Origin: Semisulcospira habei
Lineage: Eukaryota > Mollusca > Gastropoda > Semisulcospiridae
DNA: 64,000 nucleotides
Assembly (NCBI GenBank): GCA_036245525.1
Contig: BTPG01000006.1
Coordinates: forward strand, 88,679,535 to 88,743,534
Reading direction: 5' to 3'
The notes beneath the pieces were generated by a model. It was not told the origin of the DNA. It did no database searches and was given only the letters and a program-made list of their open reading frames with translations. The translations under genes were made by a program, and so were the position numbers. Below, one piece after another: positions 30,469-42,329 of the stretch (its first letter is position 1; every line of letters begins with the position of its first letter).

Positions 30469-33400
30469 GCTGTCGGGTACGATTAGGTCAGTTTTGACCT
30501 GTAAGCCCTCGGTGTGAAAATAAATAACCACGGCCGGGGCCTCAGTTATTTTGGAACTTAGGCCCCGAATCCAAACGCTGAAAATTAGTGGCGCATTAAC
30601 TTACCGGATGATTTGAAGGTGGATCCTCACGCTTTCTAAAAGCCTAAGTTTGCTTCAGATATCATGGTGCACACTATAATCGGAGCGGATCTGTTGCTTG
30701 GGGTAGGTTGTTTTCGTCGTTAGACCGGAAAACATTTCCACTTTTGAACACCTGATGCTTTCATCTCCACCGCAGAATTGTCTTGGTAAAAGTATTAGCT
30801 GGTGGTGCAGAATTACATAGTAGTTTTCTTTTTTCTTCCCGTAAAGAGCCTTCCCAAGGAGTACAATGTTAATTATATGTACTGCAAGAATGAGGCGTCA
30901 AATGATTTATAAACAAAAATATGACGTCATCTTCAGTGCTGTCGATTGACGTAAATGTTTTCTTGTTACCATCATATACTCTAATGACTTGGAATATTTC
31001 CGCCCAAATTCTTCAATTTTTTGTGTGGACAAAATGGAGGGAGGTCTGAAATCTTTCACGTGGCATTAGCTGACAGTGGCTTGTGCATTTAATAAAATCT
31101 TCTACAAAGTTTATGGTGACAGTTATTTTTTCTGGTTCCTTCTTTAAAAAAAAAACACAAATTCTGTCGTTTAGCGCCGCGCCACGGCTCCAACACGTTT
31201 TTAACATAAAGCAGGGACTACTGGCGCTGTTCCTTGGTATGCGCTTGTTCTACGAGCTAGAAAATCAGATAATTTTCTGCACCACTTTTTCGGAGTTACA
31301 TTTAAAACAGCTAACATATCTTTGATTTTTCTTTTACAAAAACAAACGAACAAACAAACAAACAAACAAAATTTCCTTAATACCCGCATGATTTTCATAA
31401 ACAGTGTTTTCATAAGCCTGCTGTTTATCCAGGCTCTGGGGTAGGATTAGGTCAAATTGTGACCTGTAAGCCCCACAGTCTGCAGGACAGGCCAATAATG
31501 AGCCGGAGGGTGTTTTCTAGGTCAGTCATGTGACCAAGAACTTACTAATCGCCAAATGGGATTTTTTCAAGATGGCGGCTACTTTTTATATTAAAACGTC
31601 CGCCTGGTCACAGAAATGTATTCATTACAAATCAGTATCGTTGTAACTGTCAAAATCCGGGTGTGTAAACACTCTAGCGATGATTCCTACTTATCCTCAT
31701 AGCAAATATTGGGTCCTATAAGCGCTCAACTCATCGCATTTCAAACTGTATGACAGTACGACCCATTGCAAATCAGTATGAAACACAATACTGTGTACTT
31801 TGCATTTAGTTTCTCTTGTAAACTCAAGTCCTTGCGTATAGACGTTAACATAGGCAGAATCTAAATTTTATTCCGAATCTTTTTCTTGCCAACAAGCAGC
31901 AGTCGCTCGCCCTATGTTTCTTTCCCATAGGTTTTTTCAGGGTCACTGTTTTTGGCTGATGTGAACGAAATAAACTACATTTTAAAGCGAAACCTTTGTA
32001 GTGACCCAAACGAGTATCCAAACTTGTTTTACTTGTCATAGTCACAGGGACTCTTACATTTTCAGACTTTGGGGATAACATCCTTATGTGTGATGTCCTT
32101 TTGGCTGTTGCTTACTGATAACACGGACACCCTTTTCGAGACTGTGAATATGGGTACCTTGCATTCATTTAGATTCTCTTGTGGACTCAGATCCTCGAGC
32201 ACATATCAAAGTAAAATGTATACGAGCAGATATTTGGTTGCATGTAGGGAGGTGTTATTTAGATGTTCATGTGGTATTTATTCTTTAAAGTTCATATGGC
32301 TGTTAACGGAGTACAGCATGCATAAGAAATGAAGGCACTGTAACACAGGCACAGGAAGATCGTTGCCGCTTAGTTGGTCACCCACCAACAGGGGTAGTAG
32401 TAAATAGCACCAAGGTAGGTCACATCTGAGGAACTAGCATGCCGTCGAGTCATGTTATTAAAGTTTCCTACACAAAAAATACATAAAACATTGCCCATGA
32501 AAGCAGTAGCAGGAATTTCCTTCGGTTATTGCCCAATATTTTAATTTCTAAAGAGACTGCATTCATGTCGCTCTCACACGCGATGCATTCCGTTGCAAAT
32601 ACGACGAGGTGAGAAAACTGGGACAGATGGGGACTGGAAAGAACGTTTCACTTAACGTTGGGGTAGAAAACATGTTTGTTTGTTTTGCTTTTCTAATTGA
32701 TGGCTTAAAAAAAAAGAGGCTGATGATAATAAAAACAATCCGTCTTGGGAATCTTCAACTGTAGGATTTTTCTGTAAGAGAATCTAAATAGCATTAACTC
32801 AGCTGCACGTTGGATTTGCAGATCTGATCTACCTTGGTGCTATTTACTACTACCGTGGTTAGAGGTGACCAATTAGTGAATTACTCAATGATCATCCAAT
32901 GCCTGTGACTGTAATCCCTCCCTCCATAGATATGTGCTTGACATAGTCCACTTGTTTGTCAGACTCAGGATAACTTTGCACTGCCAGACACCACCAACAC
33001 TTGCCAAGACAAAAAGGCATTTATTGAGGCGATAGCATTTACGTCATAATACGCACAACTTCTAACAAGGTCATCACCTGAAACAGCCACTGCATACCTA
33101 CCATACCTGGTCATTCTTCACTGACCAACATCTGATTGACGTTACATAAGCTCACACTAACATTGTCAAATCGGTGCATAGGTTTTGCCTACAGAGTAAA
33201 AAAAAAAAATGAAAGTAGGGACTGTGGCTTGAATAGTCTCCAAGAAAATATCAACGTTTTAGTTTACTACGGACGACAAAACTCGAACAACAGACGGACA
33301 GCCACTAGTTTAGTACATAGACTAACTTTTGCTATCACACATGAACCGCAAAACAATTTTCGTCAAAATATGGCTATATTTTAATTATTTCCTGATTAGC

Positions 33401-33493
33401 TGTGACCTTGACCTTCAAGAAAGGTCACTGACATTGGTATGTTTAGAAATGTCTTGCCCAAAGTATCATGGGCCAACTTTTTAAACTGGGGCC
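30469..33493. other. 3 kb without a recognised gene
   Basis: Contains a paralogue of the fold-back arm near 31370-31470 (CATGATTTTCATAAACAG, then GGATTAGGTCAAATTG, matching GATTAGGTCAGTTTTG at 30483) and the MITE at 32374-32872. Otherwise it is AT-rich sequence with short frames lacking any recognisable domain. Confidence 0.6.
32374..32872. mobile_element. 499-bp MITE with about 55-bp inverted ends
   Basis: TTGGTCACC at the left and GGTGACCAA at the right. Further in, GGTAGTAGTAAATAGCACC is exactly inverted at the right end. The 4-bp flank TTAG is on both sides (32370-32373 and 32873-32876). No coding capacity. The superfamily is not assigned. Confidence 0.75.
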
Positions 33494-33676
33494 AATAATA
33501 ATAATAATAATAATTACGGTATTTATAATGCGCTTATCTTATAATAATTATAACTCTAAGCGCGCACTCACAACTCGCACACGCATGCGCACGCTTTAGA
33601 CAATGACTCACGTAACACAAATAGTGAAGATACATTAGGACGGTCAGCTTGGGCTGGGGAGTGTGGTGATATAGTG

Positions 33677-35200
33677 CTAGAACTGTTGAAAGAGATGAGT
33701 TTTGAGGGCAGACTGGAAGGAGGAGAGCGAGTGTTTCTGATGGAGAGAGAGTGGGAGAGTGTTCCAGGTGGTTGGACCGTATACTGAGAAAGAGCGGGGG
33801 CCGAAAGTGCTGAGTTTGGTGCGGGGGATGAGGAGGCGGAGAGGGTCAGAGGCGGAGCGGAGGGAGCGGGGAGGAGTGTAGGGGTGAAGTAAGTTGGAGA
33901 GATACGCAGGAGCGTAGTTGTTCAGGGATTTGTAGCAGAGAGACAGAATCTTGTATTGGATGCGTTGGGGGATGGGAAGCCAGTGAAGGAGCTTGAGCAG
34001 GGAAGTGATGTGGTCGGATTTTTTCTTTCTGAGGACGAGGCGGGCAGCATTGTTCTGGACGCGCTGGAGAGTGAGAGTGGTGGAGTGAGGAAGGCCAGAA
34101 AGGAGAGAGTTGCAGTAGTCGATGCGAGATAAGATGAGAGAGACAGCGAGTTTGGTGGCAGCTTCGGTAGTGAGGTATTTTCTGATCTGACTGATGCGGC
34201 GGAGGTGGAAATAACATGCCTGGGCCGTGGCGGAGACGAAGCTGGTCATGGAAAGAGAGGAATCGAGGATAACGCCAAGGTTCTTGACCGAGTCAGAGAG
34301 GGAGATGGGGGTGCTGTCGAGTTGAAGGTGGAGAGAGGGAGAGAGCTGGGAAAGTTTCTGGCGAGTGCCTACCAGCATGGCGTCCGTTTTGTCGTCGTTC
34401 AGTTTGAGCTTGTTTGCTGTCATCCAGTTTTTCACGCCCTCATAGCAGTCAGCCGTGCGAGTCAGTAGTGTCTGAGTGTTGTCGAGTTTGTCTTTGTCTA
34501 GTAGTTGTGAGTCGTCAGCGTCGAGGTGGTGGTGTATGTGGTGAGACTGGATGATGTTGGACAGTGGGGAGATGTAGAGTGTAAAAAGGACCGGGCCCAG
34601 GACGGACCCCTGAGGAACGCCGCAGGAGAGCCTGACTGGGTTGGAAGGGACGCCGTCGATGGTGACGGACTGCTGTCTGTCGGAGAGGTAGGAAAGAAAC
34701 CAGGAGTGAGCAGAGTCAGTGATGCCAAAGGAGTGGTGGAGGCGGTGGAGGAGGATAGAGTGGTCTATGGTGTCGAAGGCGGCAGAGAGATCGAGTAGCG
34801 TAAGAAGGGAGATGTTGCCCGAGTCAGTGGAGAGAAGCAGGTCGTTTAGGATATGTAGAAGGGCAGTTTCAGTGCTGTGATGTTTGCGATAGGCAGACTG
34901 GAAGGGACTGAGGAGGTTGTTGTCGGCGAGGTGGAGGTTGAGTTGGTTGAGGACGACCTTCTCAAGAAGCTTGGACAGGAAAGAGAGATTGGAGACTGGG
35001 CGGTAGTTCTTGAGTTCGTTTGGGTCGAGGTTGTGTTTTTTGAGGAGAGGACGGACGATGGCGGACTTGAAGATATCGGGGTCGGAGCCATTTTCTAGAG
35101 ATGTGTTGATGATGTCCGTAATGAAGGGCAAAAGTTTTGGGAGGCCGTCCTGGTAGAGGGAAGCTGGGAGGGGGTCTAGTTCGCAGGTTTTGAAAGGCAT
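33677..35200 (-). CDS. Reverse transcriptase of the CR1/L2-like LINE
   Basis: The 507-residue frame carries [65 protein letters not shown] and the catalytic block. The last reads DADDSQL where the sister copy at 755-1897 reads YADDSQL, so the first residue of the YADD box is changed and activity is doubtful. The C-terminal region ends in HLFQQF. Frameshifts near 35210 and 35430 break the link to the upstream linker frames. Confidence 0.85.
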   Translation of the reverse strand: MPFKTCELDPLPASLYQDGLPKLLPFITDIINTSLENGSDPDIFKSAIVRPLLKKHNLDPNELKNYRPVSNLSFLSKLLEKVVLNQLNLHLADNNLLSPFQSAYRKHHSTETALLHILNDLLLSTDSGNISLLTLLDLSAAFDTIDHSILLHRLHHSFGITDSAHSWFLSYLSDRQQSVTIDGVPSNPVRLSCGVPQGSVLGPVLFTLYISPLSNIIQSHHIHHHLDADDSQLLDKDKLDNTQTLLTRTADCYEGVKNWMTANKLKLNDDKTDAMLVGTRQKLSQLSPSLHLQLDSTPISLSDSVKNLGVILDSSLSMTSFVSATAQACYFHLRRISQIRKYLTTEAATKLAVSLILSRIDYCNSLLSGLPHSTTLTLQRVQNNAARLVLRKKKSDHITSLLKLLHWLPIPQRIQYKILSLCYKSLNNYAPAYLSNLLHPYTPPRSLRSASDPLRLLIPRTKLSTFGPRSFSVYGPTTWNTLPLSLHQKHSLSSFQSALKTHLFQQF

Positions 35201-35826
35201 GGACTTTATGGTCTTGAGGACTTCATCCTGAGAGACGGGGCGGAAGGACGAGAGGGGAGTGCCGGAAAAGGGGGGTGTCAGGGAGGCAAGGCGAAGAAGG
35301 CAGAGTGTCGAGTGTGTTGCGCAGAGTTTGGATTTTGTCGGAGAAATAGGAGGAAAAGGCGGACGGAAGTTCTTCTTTGCTGTGTGTGTTGGGAAGAGGA
35401 GAGTCTTTAGAAGTGCCTAGGAGTGTGTTCATGGTAGCGTAGAGGGTTTTGGAAGAAGTGGATACAGGATTTTGTTTTGAAGGTGTTTGCGTTTGGAGTC
35501 GGAGAACATTCTGCAGACTTTGGATCTGGTGGTTTGGAAGATCTCTCTGTGAACGGTGAGGTCGGATGAGCGCCAGCGGCGTTCCGCTTGTCGACGCTCG
35601 CGCTTGGCCTCGGCTATGTCGTCAGTGAGCCAGGGAGAGGGGAGTCGGTTGGGTATGGAGCAGGTGGTGACAGGGGCATGGGTGTCTAGAAGTTTTCGAA
35701 GGGAGGAATCGAAATGGGATGCAAGATCGGGAGAGGAGGCGGGGTCCAAGAGAAGGTCGACAGCTTCGTCGAAAAAGTTCTCTCGGTTGACAGATTTTAG
35801 TTTGCGACGAGAGACAAAGAGCTTGG

Positions 35827-36216
35827 TTGATTGATTGATTGATTGTACATTGCTTAACGTCCCGACAGCAACAAGGCTTTCTCAGGACGTGCCTGCACTG
35901 CTTGTGAAAAAAAAGGAAACAGAAAATTGAATGTATGTCGCCAGCCGGTCAAATACGTTAAATAAACCTACAACATGGGGCCTAAATAAAGCTAAGACCA
36001 TTTAGCAACACACATCCAATATCAAGAGCTACAGGCAGTGCAGACAGTAGGGAGAGTTTTTAAAAGGCAAATACAGGTGAATGGACAAAGGGTAGACAGA
36101 AACACATGCCCCAGAATAGAGAGGAAAACCCACCCTGTGGGGCTGACCAGGGTGACCCTGGGAACTAAAAAATGCCTAACCCCACCCAAGTCCCCCAGGG
36201 CAGACCCGGGTGGGGT
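35827..36216 (-). mobile_element. 390-bp SINE-like insertion in the LINE endonuclease
   Basis: The 13-bp duplication ACAAAGAGCTTGG lies on both sides (35814-35826 and 36217-36229). On the minus strand it ends GTCGGGACGTTAAGCAATG followed by an (AATC)n tail, a LINE-type 3' end. No coding is seen and no clear tRNA head. Confidence 0.8.
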
Positions 36217-37496
36217 ACAAAGAGCTTGGGCATTTTCGGGGGAGGTAGGTTGAGGGCGACGAGAATAGCGAGGTGGTCGGAGGGAAGCACAGAGGAGGTG
36301 TCAAAGTCGAGGAAGAGTTGATCGGAGGTGCGGGTGATGATCCAGACGAGGGTGTGGCCGAGTCGGTGGGTGGGTTTAGTGATGTGCTGTGTAAGATTGT
36401 GGTTAGAAAGTGACGTGCAAAGGCGTTTTGTGTCGGGGTGGTCGGGTTTGTCGAAGTGGAAGTTAAAATCACCAAGAAGGATGTGTTTTCCGGGTCGTGT
36501 GCTGTAGTGGCCGAGGAGGAGATCGAACTCGGTGAGGAACATGGAGTTTGTGAGTTTGTTTTGAGAGCTTGGAGGGGGGCGATAGATACATGAGAAGATG
36601 AGGGACTGGCCAGGGAGTGTTGCTACGGCCTCGACAGATTCAAAGGAGGGATGAGCAAAAGGGAGAGACTGAGAGAAGGAGAGGTGAGTTGAGAGACAGT
36701 CCCTGTAGATGATGGCAATGCCACCCCCTTTGGAAGCACGCGGGAAGGAGGCCAGGCGGTAGCCACTCGGAGTGACGCTGGCGATGATGGGTTCATCGCC
36801 AGCTGAGCGGAGCCACGTTTCGGTGATCACGACAACATCTAGGTCATTGTCTAGGATGAAATCTGAAATCACGTCGGCTTTACCATCTTTGCAGACAGAC
36901 TGTGCATTGAATAGACACAGTTTTAGGTTGGATGAGCCAGAAGAGGAAGATGGAGAAGAAACGGACGAAGAAGAGGACAAAGGAAGAGGAGGGTGGGGAG
37001 GGGGGAAAGAGGATGGAGGGGGGAAGGAGGGAGGAGGGGGAGAGGGGGGAGGAGGAAAAGACGGGGAAGGAGAACCGGCCAAGAGAGAGGATGCGAGAGG
37101 AGGGTGAGGGGAAGAGGGGGGAGGAGGAGGAAGGGGAGTAGGAAAAGCTGAGGTAGAGGGAGGGGGAGGGCGAAGGGGAGGAGAAAGGGGCGAGAGGGGA
37201 CGAGGAGGAAAAAGCAGGCGAAGGAGAAGGGGGTGAGGGGAGGAAGGGAGAGGAGGGCGGGGGAGGGGGCGGCCAAGGAAAGCAGGGAGCAGTAGATGAG
37301 CAAGAGAGGAAAGGAAATGGGAGAAGAAGGAAGGGAGGTGGAGAAATCGAGGAGGCAGGGGGAGGCGGAAGGGGTGGGAGGGCATAGGAAAAGGGGAAGA
37401 AGTGTGTGGTTGTGTTTGTGGTGGTGAGTCCCGCCTTTTGCTAATTCCGCCTGGCTTCGCAATGAACTCAATGAATAGTGTCAAAGAAAATACCAA
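36217..37496 (-). CDS. Endonuclease part of the CR1/L2-like LINE with Pro/Ser-rich N-terminus
   Basis: The N-terminal half of the frame is low-complexity Pro/Ser/Phe from a purine/pyrimidine-biased tract, so its protein reading is doubtful. From LCLFNAQSVCKDGKADV onward it is a clear endonuclease (VVITETWL, GGGIAIIY, LLGDFNFHFD, PSDHLAI). The frame is cut by the SINE-like insertion at 35827-36216, beyond which related coding resumes (35429-35749). Confidence 0.75.
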
Positions 37497-37499
37497 TGT

Positions 37500-39300
37500 T
37501 AAAATTTACCATGCGTGACGTACGGATAACTATTGGCCCTTTATACAGACTTATTTTTTGTGGCTCGTGTACCAGATGAGATGTATTCATAAGTGTGATT
37601 TGTCTGAAAAGTAAGAAACATAGGAACTCATAATACACAGCCACTGAGTGTGTTATGTCTGATGCGTAACATATGCAACATAACATGTCTCCCTAATAAC
37701 ACACTCTACATGATGAGTACTCTGCAGCACACAGTTTGTAAGGTTTAACATAACAAGCTAGTGTTACTGAAAGGATCAGCCTTGCTATTATTATTTAGGC
37801 ATAAATCTGCCTAGCTGGCATCTACCTGACAGAAATCTACTGTCACAGGCATGAATCGACAGTTTTGTGAGGCTGTGATTTCACTTTTGTTTCTCAGTGC
37901 CAATCCACACAACGTAACTTCCACCAAGTATGAATCCACACAATGCTTGAATCCATCCAACTAAACACTCTAAACAGATGCAGCACAGCTGTACACTGAG
38001 TTGATTCACACCTAGGTGAAGGCATTAGGGTATATGCTGTCTGGTATACTTATGTTGGGTAGATTCATGTCAACAGGTAGTAAAGTTGACCCCTTCAGAC
38101 TAAGTGTCAACGTTAGTGTAGCAAGAATGAGCCTTCCTATAATATGTTTATGACATTTCTGCTAGGACATGCTGAACTTCCTTAACCCAGTGTGGGATTT
38201 GCAGTGGGGCGACCATCCCCAACCTGGCGCGTCCCCGGGTGGCAGATAGGGGAACGGCCTTCAGATACAGAGGTAAGCTGCGCAGGCAGTCGCGGACCAA
38301 ATGGCGATGAGCTTACCAGGACGGGCGGGGTAGCAGGTGGCACTGCTACCTCCACTGAACGTCCCCATGTGTCCAATAGACGTTATTTCACGCGCGGGCA
38401 CTTCCGGTAGCGAGAACGAGGCGCACCACGCAGACATATGGCTGACGCAACTGTAGAACTGAGCGAGCGTCTCATAAATCGGTCGGCAAAGTGCATCAAG
38501 CAACAGGCACTGCTGTGTTCCTCAGTGTACGAATGACAGCAGATATGATCCTGACGGCCAACTCCCATTTCATTTTGTTCCTAGTGAAAAAGCTCCGGAA
38601 AACTATGGCTGTAGAAATTTCGAACGGACCGAGGCCCGTATTTCAAAGTAATGTCAGGCGCCCACCTTTGCCCAGAGTGATCTATCAAACAAAACAAAAA
38701 AGAGGAAAACTGATAAACAAAGAGTTTACATAAACTTTCAGCTATAATTATATGGCCCTTTACTGTGCATATATTCTGCCAAGCGCTGGTCTGCAATGCA
38801 GTGATCGGTTAACTGTTTTGGGTTTTTTGTTGTTGTAAGTTTACTGTTAATTCATGTGTGTTCTTTCTGTGGCCTTGGTATGTGCATTGTGCCATAAGTA
38901 CAAGGGCTGCAATGCACGTGACAAACATTTTCAACATGAAAAATACTGACACTATGCAGATAACAGTGGCAGTGAATAGGTAAACATGTTCGCATGCATG
39001 ATGCATGTTTCCATCAGTCCCAGGACATATACCTATTTAATCTTGAATGTGTTATTGCATCTACCCTAATCAGGACCATGGCCTTAATCAAACTGTATCT
39101 CAGGCTGTCACAGGTCTTATTCTATTTGCAAAAAAACATGGCTGGTTGGAAACTGAAAGTATCTTTCTTTTGCAATGACACAATTTGAAACATGTGCATC
39201 CCATGAAGTACAGTTTATTTTTTTCTGATCTTGCAAATAGCATTTGAGAATTTGCAGACTTCTGATCTGTGATAATAAGTACTACAACTCAACCATGTTA
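37500..39300. other. 1.8 kb without a recognised gene
   Basis: AT-rich to 38150; a GC-richer patch near 38180-38420 (GGCGCGTCCCCGGGTGGC) has short frames but no domain or splice pattern I can defend. Confidence 0.4.
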
Positions 39301-39310
39301 TTATTACCAC

Positions 39311-39467
<157 letters not shown>

Positions 39468-39599
39468 CTATCAACTTTATTATTAGTATCATATTTTATC
39501 TTATCAACACATGATATTTATTGATCGATGATCATTAATTCGGATTCTGTATCATGCTACTTTGATCTGTTATCATATATTCAACTAGCATCGTATTTG

Positions 39600-39807
39600 C
39601 ACGTTCGAATATTAATGTGTGCATGCGTGTGTGTGTGCGTGATTGTCACAGTAACGCATCACTCAAGTAACAGGCATCATGCGTTATCCTTCGCTCGATT
39701 ATTAATGTGTGCGTGCGTGTGTGTGTGTGTGCGTGATTGTCACAGTAACGCATCGCTCGAGTTACAGGCATCATGCGTTATCCTTGTGTTGCCTTACGTA
39801 TGACTGA

Positions 39808-39887
<80 letters not shown>

Positions 39888-40013
39888 CTGGTGCAACGCA
39901 TCACTAATGACCGTCTTGCATTACTCTTGCGCTGCATCAGCATCTGTCACACATTAATGAGTGCGTGCGTAACGCATAACTCGAGAAACAGTCATCATGC
40001 GTTACCTGACTGA

Positions 40014-40092
<79 letters not shown>

Positions 40093-40185
40093 CTTGTAAC
40101 GTATCGAGCAACGGGTGTCTTATATACGTTATGTTTGTGCTGCCTTACAACTAGCTCTATATGTGTGTACTTGTGAGTGACAGTA

Positions 40186-40241
<56 letters not shown>

Positions 40242-40440
40242 TATGTGTGAGTTAATATTCTTTCATATAATCTATGATCACTTTTAAGTTTATTTAAATC
40301 TAATGTATGCGCACGCGTGAGTATGTGTGCGTGTGTGTGTGTGTGTGTGTGTGCGCGTGCGCGTGCGTGAGTGAGTTGTGACGCATCAATTGAGTAACAG
40401 GCACCATGCCTTACATCTGACTGAATGCCGGCATGTGTGT
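39600..40440. repeat. GT-expanded minisatellite with TAACGCATCA units
   Basis: About six diverged units of GTAACGCATCACTCGAGTAAC plus CAGGCATCATGCGTTA (near 39648, 39742, 39891, 39965, 40095 and 40377), each joined to a (GT)n block of different length (39811-39884, 40013-40088, 40191-40234). Confidence 0.75.
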
Positions 40441-40599
40441 GTGTGCGTGCGCGCGCCCATCTCTCTTACATCGCCTTGCGAAAAACGCGGAACCTCCAAT
40501 AAAACAGACACTCCACTTGGAAGAACTAGTAGCGGTCGCCATCTTCGATGAATCGGCTTGCGTGGCTAGCCTCGTTTGCGATTCAAAATGGCCGCCGCG

Positions 40600-40869
40600 T
40601 GAATAAGGTCTATGACGGGTTTATCATGCGATCAAGAGCCGCAAAAAGCTCTAGCCACCCTGTGTTCCCAGGGAAAGTCGCATACCAGGAGCTAAGGGTG
40701 AGGTAACCCCGACAGAAACCTCGAATGCTGAAGACGGAGGACCTGGGCCGCACGGCGCAATCTGATAAACCACGGATCCACGCAAACCCGCGCAATGATA
40801 ACTATACGGCCAACTAGCATTGATGATTCGCCGGTGCTGGATTGACCGTATAGCCCACTGCGAACGACA

Positions 40870-40902
<33 letters not shown>

Positions 40903-40905
40903 AAG
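40600..40905 (+). mobile_element. Possible A-tailed retroposed sequence
   Basis: GC-rich sequence ends in about 40 nt of nearly pure A (40868-40902), as retroposed copies do. No duplication of the target or promoter boxes could be fixed, so this is tentative. Confidence 0.3.
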
Positions 40906-40909
40906 ACAT

Positions 40910-42300
40910 TTCTGGAAATCTGAAATGGTCGTGTACAAAATAGTACAAACGATATTGTCTCATTACTTACCATACCATACATTATTGGTGGATTCCCTTT
41001 TTTCTGTAGCAAAAACGTAAATCAAGTGTGTTTCATTTTCAGGTAAACAATCCTAGTAGGTAAGCTCAATGCAAAACGTAGAACTCATAAGCTTGTGGCA
41101 TGGTTGCTCTTCACATCCTGCCGACTGCAAAGCAATGTGGCAGAAGATTGGGGCTCTCACCCAAACCTGAAATACAACACAATAAACATTAGCAGTTGCA
41201 TATTAAGCAAAGGTGGGGTGGAGATGGGGGAGGGGGGGGGGGGTTGACAATGAAACGTAGGGATAGCCAGAGTGCTCCTTGCCCCCCCCTCCCCAAAGCA
41301 AATTTACTTTTAATTAAATCTTTTGTTTTAAGGAGGGAGGTCAAGGCTATTGGGTCAAGTGATATTAGATGAGTCAGTGATCAGTCCTGCTGTTAGCCAC
41401 CAATCATGCACTGACACTGCTCTCACTGGGTTCTATGTACAGCGTTTTATAGCAAGTTCAACATGTAAGATATAGCGCTGGACAGTGCTATGACATAAAA
41501 ACACAAGGCTGGTAGCTATGTAAATATACAGTTTGTTTTTAACGTTGAACACATTACATTTATAAACATTCTCTGTAAAAGTGGTCAGAATGTGTTACAT
41601 AAGGAGCCACAATCCAACTTCCTGCAATTTGTCAAGCAATGTAGTATGATGTACTCGTACTATCCCTACAATGTATGAGAAACCAAAAAAGATAGTTCAC
41701 ACAGTGGTTTTTGTGTGGGCCACAAATAATTAATGTCACCAGGCATCTTTTGTGGTTGCTACATAAATATCAAACAGTGCCTTTAAACAAGCTTAATTAA
41801 ACAATTTAAATTCAGATGCATGATAGGCGTGTTGAATCAAGCTTATTATATTGTATTTAAGCATTTTTGCGCTATGAGTTTGAAAATACTATGATATTAG
41901 TTACAGGACGGGCTTCTTAAAGCACGGCAGACAAAAAAGTGGGCAGTGAACAATGTTTGGATGTTTTCTGTGACAAGTACCTAAATTGCAGCTGGGCACA
42001 AAATTGATTAAAATATGAAGAATGCTCAAGAATAAAAAATAATGCAAGAAAAGTCAAATTTTAATCTTGTGTCTGTACGATATTGTAGAGAAACAGGCCA
42101 TTACGCGGTCGATACACTGACATTCATCTGGTTGTTTAACAGACAGAAGACACATTTACTAGTGCGTGAGTGTTGTCGTGTCCATGCAACAACCGAACAT
42201 CATTTCTTCAAACTCGTACACCATTAAGTGCATACAATCTTTGCACAGCATGTTCAAAATCAACCTTTGTGTCACAGAAGCACAATGCCCATTAAGAATC
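40910..42300. other. 1.4 kb without a recognised gene
   Basis: AT-rich, with a G run near 41228-41243; nothing identifiable. Confidence 0.4.
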
Positions 42301-42329
42301 CAGAAACAATGACTAAATTGCATGATTTT

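Larger units (their letters stand above)
33494..37470 (-). mobile_element. CR1/L2-like LINE, near full length, interrupted
   Basis: Read on the minus strand: a Pro/Ser-rich leader region, endonuclease (about 36230-36960), a linker, reverse transcriptase (to 33677), a 3' UTR and an AATAAT tail at 33494. A 390-bp insertion splits the endonuclease end from the rest. Its 3' half is nearly identical to the fragment at 755-1897. The 5' limit is approximate. Confidence 0.8.

Noticed and set aside
36772..37471. Proline/serine-rich and acidic/basic low-complexity frames on both strands
   Set aside because: They come from a strongly purine-biased tract at the 5' end of the LINE; the overlapping frames are composition artefacts.
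38180..38600. Possible gene start in a GC-richer patch
   Set aside because: Short frames on both strands with no domain, splice pattern or paralogous support.
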